Positions 35,112 to 46,421 of a stretch of DNA of 64,000 nt are shown piece after piece (position 1 is the first letter of the stretch; the number at the start of each line of letters is the position of its first letter). A model generated the notes under the pieces. It was not told the DNA's origin and ran no database searches. It worked only from the letters and a program-made list of their open reading frames with translations. The stretch comes from Pyrenula massariospora (taxonomy: Eukaryota > Ascomycota > Eurotiomycetes > Pyrenulales > Pyrenulaceae): contig JAGFMI010000011.1 in assembly GCA_021030905.1 (NCBI GenBank), positions 930,001-994,000 of the forward strand, read 5' to 3'. The position numbers and the translations under genes were made by a program.

Positions 35112-36354
35112 AGTTGCCTGCCATTCTCTTCTAACACTTTTGAGTGATGGGCCACGACTGCGATCCTTCTTTTTCTCTATATTATTCATGTACCATCAAT
35201 CCAATTAAGGGTTCCGCATTGCATCTGTTTCGAGCGCAAGCATAGCGGGGGACGCGAAGACGATATTCAGCCTTTGTTCTTTTTCTTTTCCGCTCTCAAT
35301 TGCATGGCATCATGGCCAAGGTTAAGGCAGGGAGGGTATGGCATGACATTGCATTGCGCTATAGAACAGGCTTCTAGCTTCTTTGTATCAGGCGGATTCC
35401 GGGAGAAAATCGTGTCGTGTTGATGTTTTCTTTTCCAAAACGTGCATACTTTTCGACTGCCAGGCGGGGTGGGTGCTAGCTGTCGAAGTATACTACTAGA
35501 TGGTCCTATGGTCATAGACGGCCACTACCGATGAGATACAACCGTAACCAATCAACGATATGTCTCAACTGCTGGCTCGTTCTCTAGATAGGCGATCATG
35601 AACACATCACAACTTGAAACATCTATGCAACCTTTACGTATCCCCCTCTAAAACACTCCTGGTCTCTTCAAGTTACTTTTGTAGTAATGTAGAAATTTTA
35701 CTTAGTCCGCCATAAATCTGACTAGATTCTTACCTTGTGCCTTCCCAACGCAGCTCCGAGTAAAAACCTGCATCTTCTTTAGATGCATAGAGACAATATA
35801 TTCCCTTTGACCGTAATGCCTATCCCGCCCATACCTGAGGATGAGATCATTTAAGACCCACAACCCTACCTACTTCCCAAACCCCACAAATTACTCAAGT
35901 TAAAACCCCACGGAAAACTTCAGATTTCAAAGATCTCGTATTTTTACGTGTAACACTATCTGCACTTCAAAAAAAAAGTAAAACGTAAAACTAAAAGTAA
36001 TATATCACATACAAAAGTAAGAGCCCAAAATGTAAAACTTTTTTTTCAATCATCACCGGACTATATGCCCATGTCCCAGCGTGACACATAATGAAAACAC
36101 CCCTTCAAACTTTGTACATCCTTCCATCCCAAAACCCACCCCATTTCGTCCCCAAGTTCACCTACGCCCACGCCCCAGTCATGCGGATTAGGTAGAATAT
36201 GGCCGTTGTGAAGAAGAAAAGAAGGAAAGCGTGTCCTGCATGCTGGCAGGGCTTTTCGTCACTGTCGATGAAATCCCAGTCCGTTCCGTTTCGTTCACGT
36301 GTATTCCCTAGCCCTCGGTCCCTTATTAATCCCAGTCCCTCAATCATGTCTCCG
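35112..36354. other. Convergent 3' intergenic region
   Basis: About 1.2 kb between the stop codons of the PNUTS-like gene (plus) and the Prp24-like gene (minus). It is AT-rich in the middle (35880-36060) with A and T runs. No gene or RNA is recognised. Both 3' untranslated regions probably lie here. Confidence 0.6.
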
Positions 36355-39300
36355 CTAACGCCTCCCGCCCAACATCTTCCGGAAATCATCCTGCGTCTTC
36401 TTCACCGGACCCTCTCCATTCCCAACATCGTGCATCTCCTTATCCCCCGAGCCGTCAGTAGCCCGCGCAGCCATCTTAAAACCCAAACCACCCCTCTTGC
36501 CCCTTCCACCCGCCATCCCGCTGCCTCCCGGCCTCCGAACCGGCATAAGCCCTTGCATCTGTACACCATCTTTCTTCTTCTTCTGTTGTCCTACAAGGAT
36601 TTTATCCGACCTCTTCTCTCCCTTCATCTTCAACATATCCTGTACACTCCCAACACCCAATCTTCTCCCCTCCGCAATCTCATGTCCTTCAAGCTTCAGC
36701 GATGCCTTCCCCGCATCAGCTCCGTCAGCAAATTCAACAATCGCCCCTTGGTGGTCAGGCCGGAGGCTAATCTTGACGAGCGGACCGAACCGCTCGGCGA
36801 GAGCGCGGACTCGTGCTTCATTCATAGTGTCCGGGACGTTGAGGAGGGCGAGAGTGCGGGCTTGTATGTCCGCTGAGATGGGAGCCTGGCTGGTGGTGGA
36901 AGTGGTTGATGCGGCTGAGGGTGATGGGGCACCGGTGCTACTCGGATCCAACGAGGCTGAACGGTCAACTTGGGAAATGATGGTATTGGTCTGTCGCTTG
37001 GCGACCTTTTTGGCGCCAGCTATTTCGATGGTGAGGGTTCGTGAAAGGTAGTTTGTGCCGTTCAAGGCGGCAAGGGCGTTTTGCGCTTCCGAAGCCGACG
37101 AAAAAGTCACGTAGCAAAAGCCTTTACTCTTCCCATTGATGTTGCGCGGTAGGCGAACTGATTCGACGGTACCGTGGGTAGAGAACAGGGCTTTGATGTC
37201 CTGTTCCGAAGCATCCCAATGGGTGTTGCGGACAAATAATTCACGACCTTCTGCTGTTGCACCGGCGCGGTCTTTCTTCTCAAGAGGATTGGAGATCTTG
37301 ACTTGGAGCTCAAGCTTTTCCTCGCCAATGACATCACCGTCAAGAGCATTAACAGCAGCCTGGGCTTGAGAGTTGTGCTTAAATTGAATGTAGCAAAAGC
37401 GGCGATGGGTGTCAAACTTGAGGGATGGGAATCGAATATCAACTATTTCTCCGAATCGTCTGAAGAGACCCCTCATGTAAGATTCGTCCGCAATGGGAGG
37501 ATAATTAGCCACGAATATTGTAGACCCACTACCAAGCTGAATGTATAATTCTCGGCCTTCCAAATCTCGCCCATCCCGAGTTTGTGCTGCAAGAGCGGAC
37601 TCTCTGTCCTCGAATTCAATGATAGCGCTGCTTGAGTGAGACTCACGCAGCATTTTCATGCTATTGATCGTTCCGCAATCTCTGAAGAATTGGCGGATCC
37701 GAGTGTCTGATATTGCCTCTGGCAAATTTTGAACGAGAATAGAGGCGTTCTCTCGATCACGCTTTAGAGCCTGCACAGCTGTAGACTGTTTAAGCGGGGC
37801 TGATTCAGACCCAGTAGGCTCAGGCCGCTTTTTGCTAGGTTCTTCATCCGAGCCTTCATCATTACGTTTGCGTTTCCCCACATAGGCAAAGTTGTCCATC
37901 GTAGGAGGTAAGTGGGCGATCTCGTGGTGACTGTACCCTAGCTTGTTAGCAGCAATTGGGGAAATGCCATTCAGGTATGGCGACGGAGCAGCCATCACGG
38001 CCTCCGCGGCCTCGTCAGCTTCTTCCTGCTTTTGCTTTGCCACTACTCTTCCCTTTTTCCGAACTTCAATGATGGCGCGTTGCAACTCCTCAGGTTCTTC
38101 ATGGTCTTCACAGTGGGTAAGGTACGATTGCATGATTCTTTCTGGCGCGTCTAGCTTGGGCCGCTTCATTGCTGTTTGTAGTACAGCGGTTGCGTGACGT
38201 GGAGTTGGAGTCCTCTTGAGGTTTTCATCCTCACTGGAGAACTTCGACCAAGTCATCATTTCCCAAAGGTAGTAACGCGTCCAAAAGTCCGAGCGCTCTC
38301 CTCGGGTCTTGATCAAACCCTTGAAGACCTCTCGAGCCGTATCCCAGCTTTGACTCTGACTGAGGTACTTCACGTAGATATACTCAAGTCGATTTTTAGG
38401 GTCACCTTGGTACTCTTTGCCATAAACCTTTCGTCCAATATCTTGTAGATTTTCGATGGCAGATCGAATACCAATTTCGGCAATGTCAAGATCATCGTTC
38501 GTCGAATCATCACGGAACGCCCTTCTCCTAAGATAGTTACACCATTCCATTTCAACTTTCAGCACTTCTTCCATCCCCGCTTCTTCGAGAAGCCCAGTTG
38601 TTGTAGCCTTATTTTTGATCTTCTGAATTTCTTCGTACGGAAGTCGACGTTTCTCTGCTGTGAGAAGGTACTGCGCCCACAAAGTCCCTGACCAGGGGCA
38701 GTGTCTTGTTGCCCTGTCAAGAAGTGGAAGTACTAATGGCTTGTATTTGAAATCGCGAAGAGATTGATCAATAACAAAAAGTGCATGATCTACCCAGATG
38801 TCCGGGATGGAGGGAAACCGAAGCTCGGCTCTTTGATATATCGCATCTTTGCATTCGAAAGAACCTCTTTTCTTGCTGAAAAGTCCCCGCTCGAACTCAA
38901 TGTATTTTACGAAAGCTTGGTATTCATCATTAGTTTCGCCCGCCTCTTGCGCTTTGGATAGATTAAGATCAAGAATTTCGCGATCATCCCATTTTCCCTT
39001 GGCGTCCGTAGCTTTCTTGGAAGTTGCAATCATTATTCGCTCGTACGATTCGTTCATGTGTGTTGTAATAAAGGTCGAATACATTTGAAATGTGCTTTCC
39101 CATTCCTTGTGAGGTATTTGTAGCCGTTTCTCAAACAGACTTTTCACATGGTGGACATTGTCTTCCGCAGGAGCTTCTGCCAAGTCTCTGGTGACTAAAT
39201 CAATGTACCTGTTCCAGACAAGATGGCTATCATTCATGCGCCACTTGGTCTGCTCAACTGCTTCTTTCCACACGTTTATGAGCAAGTCTTTCGAGAAAAT

Positions 39301-40314
39301 CTCCATGCCAGCGAGCTTTTCCTCTTCAGTTATAGATTCATTGTCGACGGCACTTCCTTGCTGGGAGCCATGGTAAAATTCATTACAATAGAGCATCCAC
39401 TCGCCATAAATGGTCCATAGCCTGACGCTACTGTGCTCTTCATCGACAGCTCGCTGGCACTTGTCCATAATCATTGTTCTCTCTTCTAATGTCTGGGCCA
39501 ACATGCTCTCGTCTTGTAGCCAGTCAACCCACAGGTCTTCCCCAATGGCGAAGTGTCTGTCCATTGCTTCCCGAGCCATACGCAAGTCTTTTAATAGATC
39601 GAAGGTTCGTGGATTGCCTTGAGATCCGGGCGGAAGTGATGGCGGATAGAGGTGGTTTCGGTAGCCCTGATGAAGCAACTTGATAAAATGGAAGTGTGTA
39701 TGATAGGAATGAGGACTCTCAAGTAAGTGAGATGCTAGCTGTCCCGCTTGCTGGCGAAGTTCGGTTGGCAACGAGGTATTTGTGAAGTCTGTTCTAGGAG
39801 TTGGCTTTGGACCTTCTGGCATTGGAAGGTCGAAAGAGGAACGAGGTGTCATATCTGGTCGATGTACAGTAGGGTACATTGCTGAAGGCGATAGCTGGGT
39901 CTCGTAAGACTGTCGGCCACGTTGAATGGTAGCCGACCGAGGAGGTTGATGATGTTGCATGGACGCAAGATCAGCAAGGGTATCCATGGATGTTGTAGAG
40001 GGCTGTCTAGGCGGAGGGCCTTCTCCAGGAGGAGGTGTTCCTGTAGCTACGTGTAGCCGCTTGCGATGATGTATTGGAGAGGTTGTAGGTCCGTTCTTCG
40101 AGGCTGGCTTCGACCTGCTCACATGTGGCAGAGTGACATTGGAGAGGGGTGAAGAAGTCGAAGTCGGGGTCGGAGTCTGCTTAAAGGCTGTTGTACGACC
40201 ACCGCGCTTGCTTTTCGGGCTATGCATAGGTGCAGATTGAGAAGGCGGGGCTGGGCCCCCTGAGGGTGCCTGCGTCGCTTCTGCAGGCGACGAGAGTAGA
40301 GACGAGATATCCAT
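36355..40314 (-). CDS. Prp24/SART3-like U6 snRNP assembly factor (HAT repeats, four RRMs, LSm-binding tail)
   Basis: Nuclear splicing factor that anneals U6 to U4 snRNA and recycles the U4/U6 snRNP. A single 1319-aa exon. The first ~200 residues are low-complexity Ser/Pro-rich. Residues ~210-760 show half-a-TPR (HAT) helical repeats with recurrent Trp/Tyr pairs (for example LWTIYGEWMLYCNEF; PDIWVDHALF). Four RRMs follow: ILVQNLPE (~858), IFVANYPP (~936), LFVRNTHW (~1025; KGFCYVTF as RNP1) and LALLNVPD (~1156). The extreme C terminus DDFRKMLGGRR matches the LSm2-8-binding tail of Prp24. HAT repeats ally it with human SART3, while yeast Prp24 lacks them. The start ATG (40312-40314) leads the long open frame. 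It is divergent with the uL22m gene. Confidence 0.93.
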   Translation of the reverse strand: MDISSLLSSPAEATQAPSGGPAPPSQSAPMHSPKSKRGGRTTAFKQTPTPTSTSSPLSNVTLPHVSRSKPASKNGPTTSPIHHRKRLHVATGTPPPGEGPPPRQPSTTSMDTLADLASMQHHQPPRSATIQRGRQSYETQLSPSAMYPTVHRPDMTPRSSFDLPMPEGPKPTPRTDFTNTSLPTELRQQAGQLASHLLESPHSYHTHFHFIKLLHQGYRNHLYPPSLPPGSQGNPRTFDLLKDLRMAREAMDRHFAIGEDLWVDWLQDESMLAQTLEERTMIMDKCQRAVDEEHSSVRLWTIYGEWMLYCNEFYHGSQQGSAVDNESITEEEKLAGMEIFSKDLLINVWKEAVEQTKWRMNDSHLVWNRYIDLVTRDLAEAPAEDNVHHVKSLFEKRLQIPHKEWESTFQMYSTFITTHMNESYERIMIATSKKATDAKGKWDDREILDLNLSKAQEAGETNDEYQAFVKYIEFERGLFSKKRGSFECKDAIYQRAELRFPSIPDIWVDHALFVIDQSLRDFKYKPLVLPLLDRATRHCPWSGTLWAQYLLTAEKRRLPYEEIQKIKNKATTTGLLEEAGMEEVLKVEMEWCNYLRRRAFRDDSTNDDLDIAEIGIRSAIENLQDIGRKVYGKEYQGDPKNRLEYIYVKYLSQSQSWDTAREVFKGLIKTRGERSDFWTRYYLWEMMTWSKFSSEDENLKRTPTPRHATAVLQTAMKRPKLDAPERIMQSYLTHCEDHEEPEELQRAIIEVRKKGRVVAKQKQEEADEAAEAVMAAPSPYLNGISPIAANKLGYSHHEIAHLPPTMDNFAYVGKRKRNDEGSDEEPSKKRPEPTGSESAPLKQSTAVQALKRDRENASILVQNLPEAISDTRIRQFFRDCGTINSMKMLRESHSSSAIIEFEDRESALAAQTRDGRDLEGRELYIQLGSGSTIFVANYPPIADESYMRGLFRRFGEIVDIRFPSLKFDTHRRFCYIQFKHNSQAQAAVNALDGDVIGEEKLELQVKISNPLEKKDRAGATAEGRELFVRNTHWDASEQDIKALFSTHGTVESVRLPRNINGKSKGFCYVTFSSASEAQNALAALNGTNYLSRTLTIEIAGAKKVAKRQTNTIISQVDRSASLDPSSTGAPSPSAASTTSTTSQAPISADIQARTLALLNVPDTMNEARVRALAERFGPLVKISLRPDHQGAIVEFADGADAGKASLKLEGHEIAEGRRLGVGSVQDMLKMKGEKRSDKILVGQQKKKKDGVQMQGLMPVRRPGGSGMAGGRGKRGGLGFKMAARATDGSGDKEMHDVGNGEGPVKKTQDDFRKMLGGRR

Positions 40315-41061
40315 GTTGGCGTAGGGTGGGAGTCTGTCAACTTCGCACCAAAGTGGCCAAAGCTAATATCTGTCCGATTTTTCTTGAAACCAGGACAAGT
40401 ACAACCTGAATTTGGGGGAAGGGAGTCCCACAGTGTTTATGTCGTGTCAGGTTATATCCGATCCCAAGGTCCTACACGCATTCACGTACCCGTCCTTAAT
40501 GCCACCAGCCTGATACGATTACCCAAGAAGCGACCGAGGGGGAAGTCCATCGAACGGCGGTACCTTGCACACCGATTGCGCGTTGTCAAGCTCGGAATGG
40601 GGTTGAGGAGGGCTAAAGAGTGTCCAGACTATCGTGAAGGTGGAGTCAGTGACGCGATTTGCGCAGCATCTGTTTCAGCGAACATCAAGGCACAAAGCAA
40701 CGACATGGGAACGAAGCAATAGTGGATGATCGGACTTTTGAAGTGCGCGAGTATTTCTCGGAGGCAGAGGCGGGATATAGCAAAGGCCTAGGCCTGGCCT
40801 TTTCAGCAACAAGCTTCAAAGTGAAGCAGGTTTCGGAGGTCCAGTGCTCTCGTGAAGCTTGTCGCACTGTGGTCCAGGACGGCAACTTTAGGCGGATTTC
40901 CGCGATTCCGCAGAACTTTCTCTCGAGACGACGAGCTGTGAATGCTTTCGATTGCTGCCCGCTATAAGGCTCAGGAGCTCGTTCTGGGATGGCCTCTCAA
41001 GATCCAGTTGCTGGGGCTTGATTGATCTTACAACAACGGATTCCATAGGCGGCGCCCCAGC
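40315..41061. promoter_or_regulatory. Divergent promoter region of the Prp24-like and uL22m genes
   Basis: A 747-bp stretch between two divergent start codons. No conserved frame is visible; a 102-codon plus frame at 40659-40967 lacks any family signature. No clear TATA box is seen, as is common for housekeeping genes. Confidence 0.5.
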
Positions 41062-42524
41062 ATGCCGCCTCGCCATATAGTGCGCTCTGGTAAATAAACC
41101 CCCAACCCCTTCTATCAAGCATTCCTAACCCATTGGAAGCTCGAGCGACCTCCTCGCCGATCTCGCAGCTTCTCGGCGCTCAGCTCGCCATCCGATCACC
41201 GAAAACGTGTCGAGGATATCAAGGAACATTGTGCCAATGCAAGTCCAAAGGCTCTTTTCAAACGCCTACCAAACCAGACTTCAATCGCTCTCCACAGTCC
41301 AGCAAACAAACACCGACCATCTCCCCATCTCCCTCCACCGACCCTTCAAAAGCCGGTCCACAAACTTCCAAAGTCCCTCCCCCTCCATCCCTTATACCAT
41401 ATTCCCAGAGCAAGACAGGCGTGAGACCCGCGTCTCGAATAACCTACCTGCCAAAACCACGCCCTAAGCATTCAACCTCAGCCAGGAAGGGTCAAGGGTT
41501 CAAGCAAGAGATCTTGACATCGGCAAAGGCTACATCGGCGCAGGAATCACCTTCGACTACAGATACTTCTTCACCATCAGATCCTACAGAACCTTCCACC
41601 ACAGAACAACCGCCAGCTCCTCAGCAAGGCGCACTAGCTGACAACTCTATCTTCGCCGAAGAGAGCAAGTCCGTCTCCGAGCAGGAGAAAGATGAATCAA
41701 ATGGCGAGTCAAAAGCGTCGGAACCTGCTAAGAGAGATCCAACAGTCTACAGCGCGGTCCTCAACCCTCGACCTCAGATCCGGGCCCGATGGCAGCGCAA
41801 GATGGTGATCCGTTCTATACGCCGGCGAGGACGTCTCACAAAAGCTGAGCACCTCTTACGCACCGAGCGCACGTCGCTCTCTAAGTCACATTTCTTCAAA
41901 ACCAGTATGAAAAAGCTTGCTCCACTGGCAAGACAGATAGCCGGCAAGCCAATCGACGATGCAATTCTCCAGATGCGTTACAGCAAGAAAAAGGCTTCCA
42001 GAGACGTCCTGAAACACCTGCAGAATGCTAAAAATGAGTCAATCGTCAGGTCTGGCATGGGCCTGGGTTTAACACAGGAACCGGGCATGGAACCAGAAAA
42101 TACACGAGAAATCGAAGCCGAAAACGAAACGGAAAACAAACCTAGACCCACACTCATTCCCTCATCCCTAAACCGCGTCATCTCCGCCCACCCACCTCGA
42201 GCCCCTCCTCGACCCTTGAAGACACAAGCATCTCAGATCGATCCCTCGCAGATCTATATCGCCCAAGCCTGGGTCAACCGCGGACCTTATGGAAAGGAAC
42301 CCGAATACCGTGCCCACGGCCGGATCAACATGCTCAGGCCACCAACGACGGGTCTCTCGGTGCTATTGAAAGAAGAGCAAACTCGGATACGCGAGCAGAA
42401 AGAGAAGCAGGCGAAGGCGGAGAGAATGCGGAGGAAGACGGTCACCATGGGGGACGGGGGCATGTGGACGGCCATGCCGGACCGGAAGATTGTTGGGCCA
42501 CAGAATCAGAGCGTATTGTGGTGA
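41062..42524 (+). CDS. Mitochondrial large-subunit ribosomal protein uL22m
   Basis: Component of the mitochondrial 54S ribosomal subunit lining the exit tunnel. Two exons: 41062-41089 and 41140-42524, with a 50-bp intron that has a clear CCTAAC branch site; 470 aa. The short first exon gives MPPRHIVRS, which begins an Arg/Ser-rich mitochondrial presequence. Residues ~45-250 are a fungal-specific Pro/Ser/Thr-rich extension. The uL22 core runs from ~258 (SHFFKTSMKKLAPLARQI) through DDAILQMRYSKKKASRDVL to the conserved hairpin and C terminus (QAWVNRGPYGKEPEYRAHGR, then MLRPPTTGLSVLLKEE, ~407). A Lys/Glu-rich helix follows. Without the short first exon no ATG opens this frame before the core, which supports the spliced start. 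Confidence 0.88.
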
Positions 42525-42896
42525 TGGTTTCTGGAGCTTACTCTTCTACGAAACTGATCTCACATCATATCACAAAATTTAGAGAAGACTCTTACGTAGG
42601 GTAGAACGAGCCTTTGAATTTGAAATGTGTAAAAAATAGAGCATGACGGACTTGCATTGATTTTGAGAATTGTGGATTACTAATGATGAATGGACTTGGG
42701 CTGTTTTCGACTGAATTACTAACACAAGGTGCATTGACCCTTGTCAGCCCAGGAGCAGCCAATCACCCAGTCGGCATGTCTTAGCCATGACCAAAGAAAC
42801 TCCAACCAGAAGGCCATGACTCCCTTTCCATGCACATCAAAACCAGTCTTCGACCTAGCACCAGACGTTCCACCCTAGACTTTCCCAGCCAAGCGA
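42525..42896. other. Convergent 3' intergenic region
   Basis: A 372-bp gap between the stop codons of uL22m (plus) and the acidic coiled-coil gene (minus). No gene or clear repeat is seen. Confidence 0.6.
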
Positions 42897-44243
42897 TCAC
42901 TCAATCTCAACACTCTGCACCACATCATCCTCCCCAGCCTCTGAAAAGGGGCTCGTACTCCTCGCCCTCCGGCCTCCGCTCGCTTTCCTCTTCGGCAACA
43001 GGTGCCTACTCTCCCTTGCCGTCTCCTTCGCCTTCTTGACCTTCTCCCTGCACTCCTTCGCTCTGCCCTTCGCCTCCTCCAACTCCTCATCCGCGTCAGC
43101 AAGCTCCCCTTTGATCTCCTCATACCGCTTCCGCGACTTCTTCTCGCCGTGCTTGGCCTGGTCCTTCTCGTTCTCCAGGCGGTAAATGGTAGAGGTAATC
43201 TTTTTGACCGCGGCGTTGGCCGCGCGGACGGCGGCCTCGGCGTGCTTCTTGCGGCTGTCGTCGAGCTGCGCGGGGATGATGGGGATGGCTTCGATCGGGG
43301 GGAACTCGGGCGATGACGTGGAGTCGTCGTTGAGTTGGCGCTGCAGGAGACGCTGGATCATGGAGACGATTTGGATCGCTTCGGGGAAGGTGTAAGGGCT
43401 ATGGTGGGGATATACGACGTCTTCGATGGTGGTCAGTAAGCGCACCGGACGGCCTTCCGGGCCTGAGAGCAGGGGCTCGAGTTCAGGGAGCATGGCAGTT
43501 GGTTGGCGGGATGGGTAGGGGCGTCGAGACTTCTTTGGGTGGTCTTCTGATGTTGGGCGTGAGCTGAGGCCATGGCGACGGTTGAACTCGAGCGAGTTGA
43601 GTCCTATTTCCAGGTGGTCCCAGGTGCCGATCTCGTGCATGCGGTTGAGCGTGTAGATGATCATTGAGCATTGGAACATGCCGTAAGTCTGGTTGCCACG
43701 CCATTTGCGCTGCTGGTAATGGCGACGACAGAGGACAGGCCAAGCATTGAGGGGAATAGTGAATGTCTCAGCGCGGTTGCGGCCAAAGAAAAAGCTGATT
43801 GTCTTGCGGGTCGGGTCTGCGCCGACTACATAGGTTTGGCTGCACGTGCCTGGTTTTGGGCTTTCGGGGTCGACGATACAGAAAGGCTGGTTGAGGTCGA
43901 CGGCCATAGAAGGTGCCTTTTGCTTCTCCTCTTGGTCTTCGGTTTCAGATTCAACCTTGTCTTGATCGTTCTCCGTGTCAGCGTCGTTCGTCTCCTCATC
44001 TTCTTCGTCTTCATCATTTTCCTCTTCATCTTCTACCTCTCCTTCGTCGATCCCACTATGACTACTACCAGTCATATAATTAGAGCCACTATCTTCGGCA
44101 TCATCCATAACTTCATCAGGTAGAGATTCGTCATCATCTTCAAGGCTATTGATTGCCGATGTCTGCCGCAATGTCTCCATTTGATCGTTGATCCAACCTT
44201 GGACAATAGGCCGATCAGAATAGAGGCGGCGCGAAGGGGACAT
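42897..44243 (-). CDS. Conserved fungal protein with acidic N terminus and C-terminal coiled coil
   Basis: Intronless 448-aa protein of unknown function. The first ~50 residues are followed by a long Glu/Asp-rich tract (~55-115). A globular central part carries the distinctive segment FFFGRNRAETFTIPLNAWPV with CRRHYQQRKWR, then RMHEIGTWDHLEIGLNSLE, which I have seen as a recurring pattern in uncharacterised ascomycete proteins. Residues ~335-420 are Lys/Glu/Ala-rich with heptad character and suggest a coiled coil, ending in a basic KRKASGGRRAR stretch that could be a nuclear signal. Composition suggests a nuclear or chromatin-associated protein, but that is inference. No catalytic motif is visible. 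Confidence 0.75.
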   Translation of the reverse strand: MSPSRRLYSDRPIVQGWINDQMETLRQTSAINSLEDDDESLPDEVMDDAEDSGSNYMTGSSHSGIDEGEVEDEEENDEDEEDEETNDADTENDQDKVESETEDQEEKQKAPSMAVDLNQPFCIVDPESPKPGTCSQTYVVGADPTRKTISFFFGRNRAETFTIPLNAWPVLCRRHYQQRKWRGNQTYGMFQCSMIIYTLNRMHEIGTWDHLEIGLNSLEFNRRHGLSSRPTSEDHPKKSRRPYPSRQPTAMLPELEPLLSGPEGRPVRLLTTIEDVVYPHHSPYTFPEAIQIVSMIQRLLQRQLNDDSTSSPEFPPIEAIPIIPAQLDDSRKKHAEAAVRAANAAVKKITSTIYRLENEKDQAKHGEKKSRKRYEEIKGELADADEELEEAKGRAKECREKVKKAKETARESRHLLPKRKASGGRRARSTSPFSEAGEDDVVQSVEIE

Positions 44244-45580
44244 TGCTTGAAAGACTTTAAGCTTTTTAGCAGTACAAGCTGGAACAACCTGATCTAAGAG
44301 GTAGAAGAAGTTGAAACAGAGCTAATGCGTGTATTGTCGAAACCTAATGATGGGCAAGAAAGAACATATTTATAGTTTGAAAATTCTAGACTGGAAGAGA
44401 ATGCAGATCTTTAATGCTTCCCAGAAGCTAAGCGAGAAGGAAACGTAGTTTGTGTAGTAAGAAGTCAAATGAGTGAAAAGGTTTTCGATCATCTGTATAC
44501 TATATTTCTGCCTGCCAAGGTCACCGAGTATTTTCACTTCTCACTCAAATCTCACCTCTGCAACGGCGCTAGCGCGGCCTTTGGGTTGACTTCCGGACAC
44601 AAAATATAATTATCTTTAAAGTCACAGATTTGATGTTGACCGAGTAAGGGTCTCGGAATGACATGACGCATAGAAAATAGGGGCTGTAGACAATAATATC
44701 AATGTTCGCATCTTCTCGTCATGATAGCCTTACGTCACATCTCCCACTAGAGATCGTTATGAGAGCTCTGATTCCTGAAGCACATTTTAGACAATGTCAT
44801 TGTTGTTGATTATATTTATTCAACTGGTACAGATATCTTGGGTGTTTAGGCAGGCTAAGCAGTTGGGTGGAGATTTCGGTGGACCGCTATTCTCCATTGT
44901 TGAGACTTCGGCATCAGATGTATCTTCCGTTGTATGAATTGATTCTGATCGCTGTGTCTTGGGATGCGATGGTACTGCAGCATCATTGCAAGAGCCTTGT
45001 CGTCTCTCGCTCGTCAAAAAGATCGACCTGCCAAGCTCTCGGCAAACTTCCCTGACGAGGAAGCTCGGGAGGGATCCCAGTTCCGACCAATCATCACCTC
45101 CATCAACATCATCCCCATGGATCGCTCACCGCAATGCATCCTAACGCCAGCGCTCGTGTAAGGTTAGCCGTTTTCTTCAGTATCGACGAAGATCTTAACA
45201 GCTGATACTGCCGATCTAATTCATTCTGGTTGTCCCTCCCCGCCTGATAGGTTCTGTTCTCTGACGTTTGGCCTACCTTTAACTTCTCACTCGAGACGAA
45301 TACACTGTCTCGGCTCCCCCGATTCCAACATCCCGCACACCCTTTCAACTCGATCAAGGCATCATAGTTCAGCTTGCCCTACCGCCAGGCATTTCTAGCC
45401 TTTGACCTGAACCGAATGAATTTACCTCCGCGAATATCGTGATCGTGGCTTCTTCCGATAGCCACTACTCTTTCAGCCTCATCTCTCCTCCCGACCAACA
45501 CCTCGCCCTGGCGGAGCCGTCTGGCTTTCCTCCGCCATCCAAATATCTAGAGAAACCTCGGAAGAGAAGGGGAAAATAAA
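44244..45580. other. Intergenic region with an unresolved minus-strand frame
   Basis: About 1.3 kb. 44244-44816 shows nothing beyond AT-rich DNA and the likely promoter of the acidic coiled-coil gene. 44817-45390 carries overlapping minus-strand open frames listed separately. 45391-45580 should hold the promoter of the 4-TM gene. Confidence 0.45.
44820..45357 (-). CDS. Unresolved minus-strand gene candidate
   Basis: Two adjacent minus-strand frames could be exons of one small gene. One (45357-45109) starts ATTGAG... with a Cys-rich opening LKGCAGCWNRGS and is open upstream without an ATG in frame. The other runs down to a stop at 44820-44822 and ends PPNCLACLNTQDICTS. A GTGAGC donor near 45130 could begin an intron between them, but no acceptor gives a clean continuous frame. 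No family is recognised. It could be a decayed gene or chance. Confidence 0.2.
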
Positions 45581-46421
45581 ATGGCGGGCTTCACTCTTGT
45601 CCCAAGCGGATGGGGTCACAACTATACCGGTATCTTGACAAGAACGATTGTCTTTACAGCTGCCTTGATAGGCTTTCTTGGAGGTGCGACGATTCATAGA
45701 TGGCAGCAAAATAGTAGTTGGAGCTCTAACTCTCAAGCGCAGCATCAGCAATGACCCTCGCCGCGATCATAATACCAAAGTGGATCACATACTCTATTAC
45801 AACCGTACGCTTTATCTTTTACACATCCTCCACCATGGTTCTACCTAACGTCCTCTAGAACGAAGGAACACCCATCTCTCAAACCTACGGTCTCCATTCC
45901 CGCTGCTCAAACATCCTCCCGCTGACTTCCGCCAACCCACACGCCAACGTACTGACCTGCACTAAATTCCCCCGCGATTCTGACTGCCAGGACTCTGGTC
46001 GCTATTTCTGCTCCATGTGGCGCAGTGTCGGCTTCTTAATGAGTTTCGGTGTTGTCCTCGAAGGCATGACTGTTGCCGCATTCCTCGTGCTATTGCTCGG
46101 GGGAAAGCAAAGAAGAGAACAGGGCTGGGGTGTATTGTGTGTGATGGTCTGTGTAGCGGCCGCGGTGCAGGCAGGAGGCATGAGCATCATCGTATGCAGT
46201 TGAGCTTTAAAGAGAGGAAGATTTGCCATGGGCTAACAAAATCTCAGGCATATCTCTACGACTACGACGATCGGTTTATCCCCGGGTGGCGGTTGTCTGA
46301 GAGCTGGATTCTATGCACCGTCAGCTGGGCGATCGAGGTATTTTGCGCTGCGGCCATTACCATGGCCGCCGTTGTGTTACCGAGCGAGGGAGGGTATGAG
46401 TTGATTCCGAACTACGCATGA
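45581..46421 (+). CDS. Small four-transmembrane protein, conserved in filamentous fungi
   Basis: Four exons inferred: 45581-45683, 45749-45804, 45859-46191, 46248-46421, all junctions in frame, 221 aa. The layout is claudin/Sur7-like: TM1 (IVFTAALIGFL... across exons 1-2), an extracellular loop with paired cysteines (YGLHSRCSN, LTCTKFPRDSDCQDSGRYFCSMW), TM2 (SVGFLMSFGVVLEGMTVAAF), TM3 (WGVLCVMVCVAAAVQAGG) and TM4 (WILCTVSWAIEVFCAAAI), then a short tail ending GGYELIPNYA. The Cys-rich loop and the tail are hallmarks of an uncharacterised Pezizomycotina family. Exon 1 is the least certain: the protein could start at the ATG at 45751 in exon 2. Probably plasma-membrane; function unknown. Confidence 0.75.

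Noticed and set aside
36199-36876. 225-codon plus frame
   Set aside because: It is antisense to the C terminus of the Prp24-like gene and shows no domain.
43671-44123. 150-codon plus frame with a hydrophobic stretch
   Set aside because: It is antisense to the acidic coiled-coil gene; Phe/Leu/Ile runs are the complement of Glu/Asp/Lys codons.
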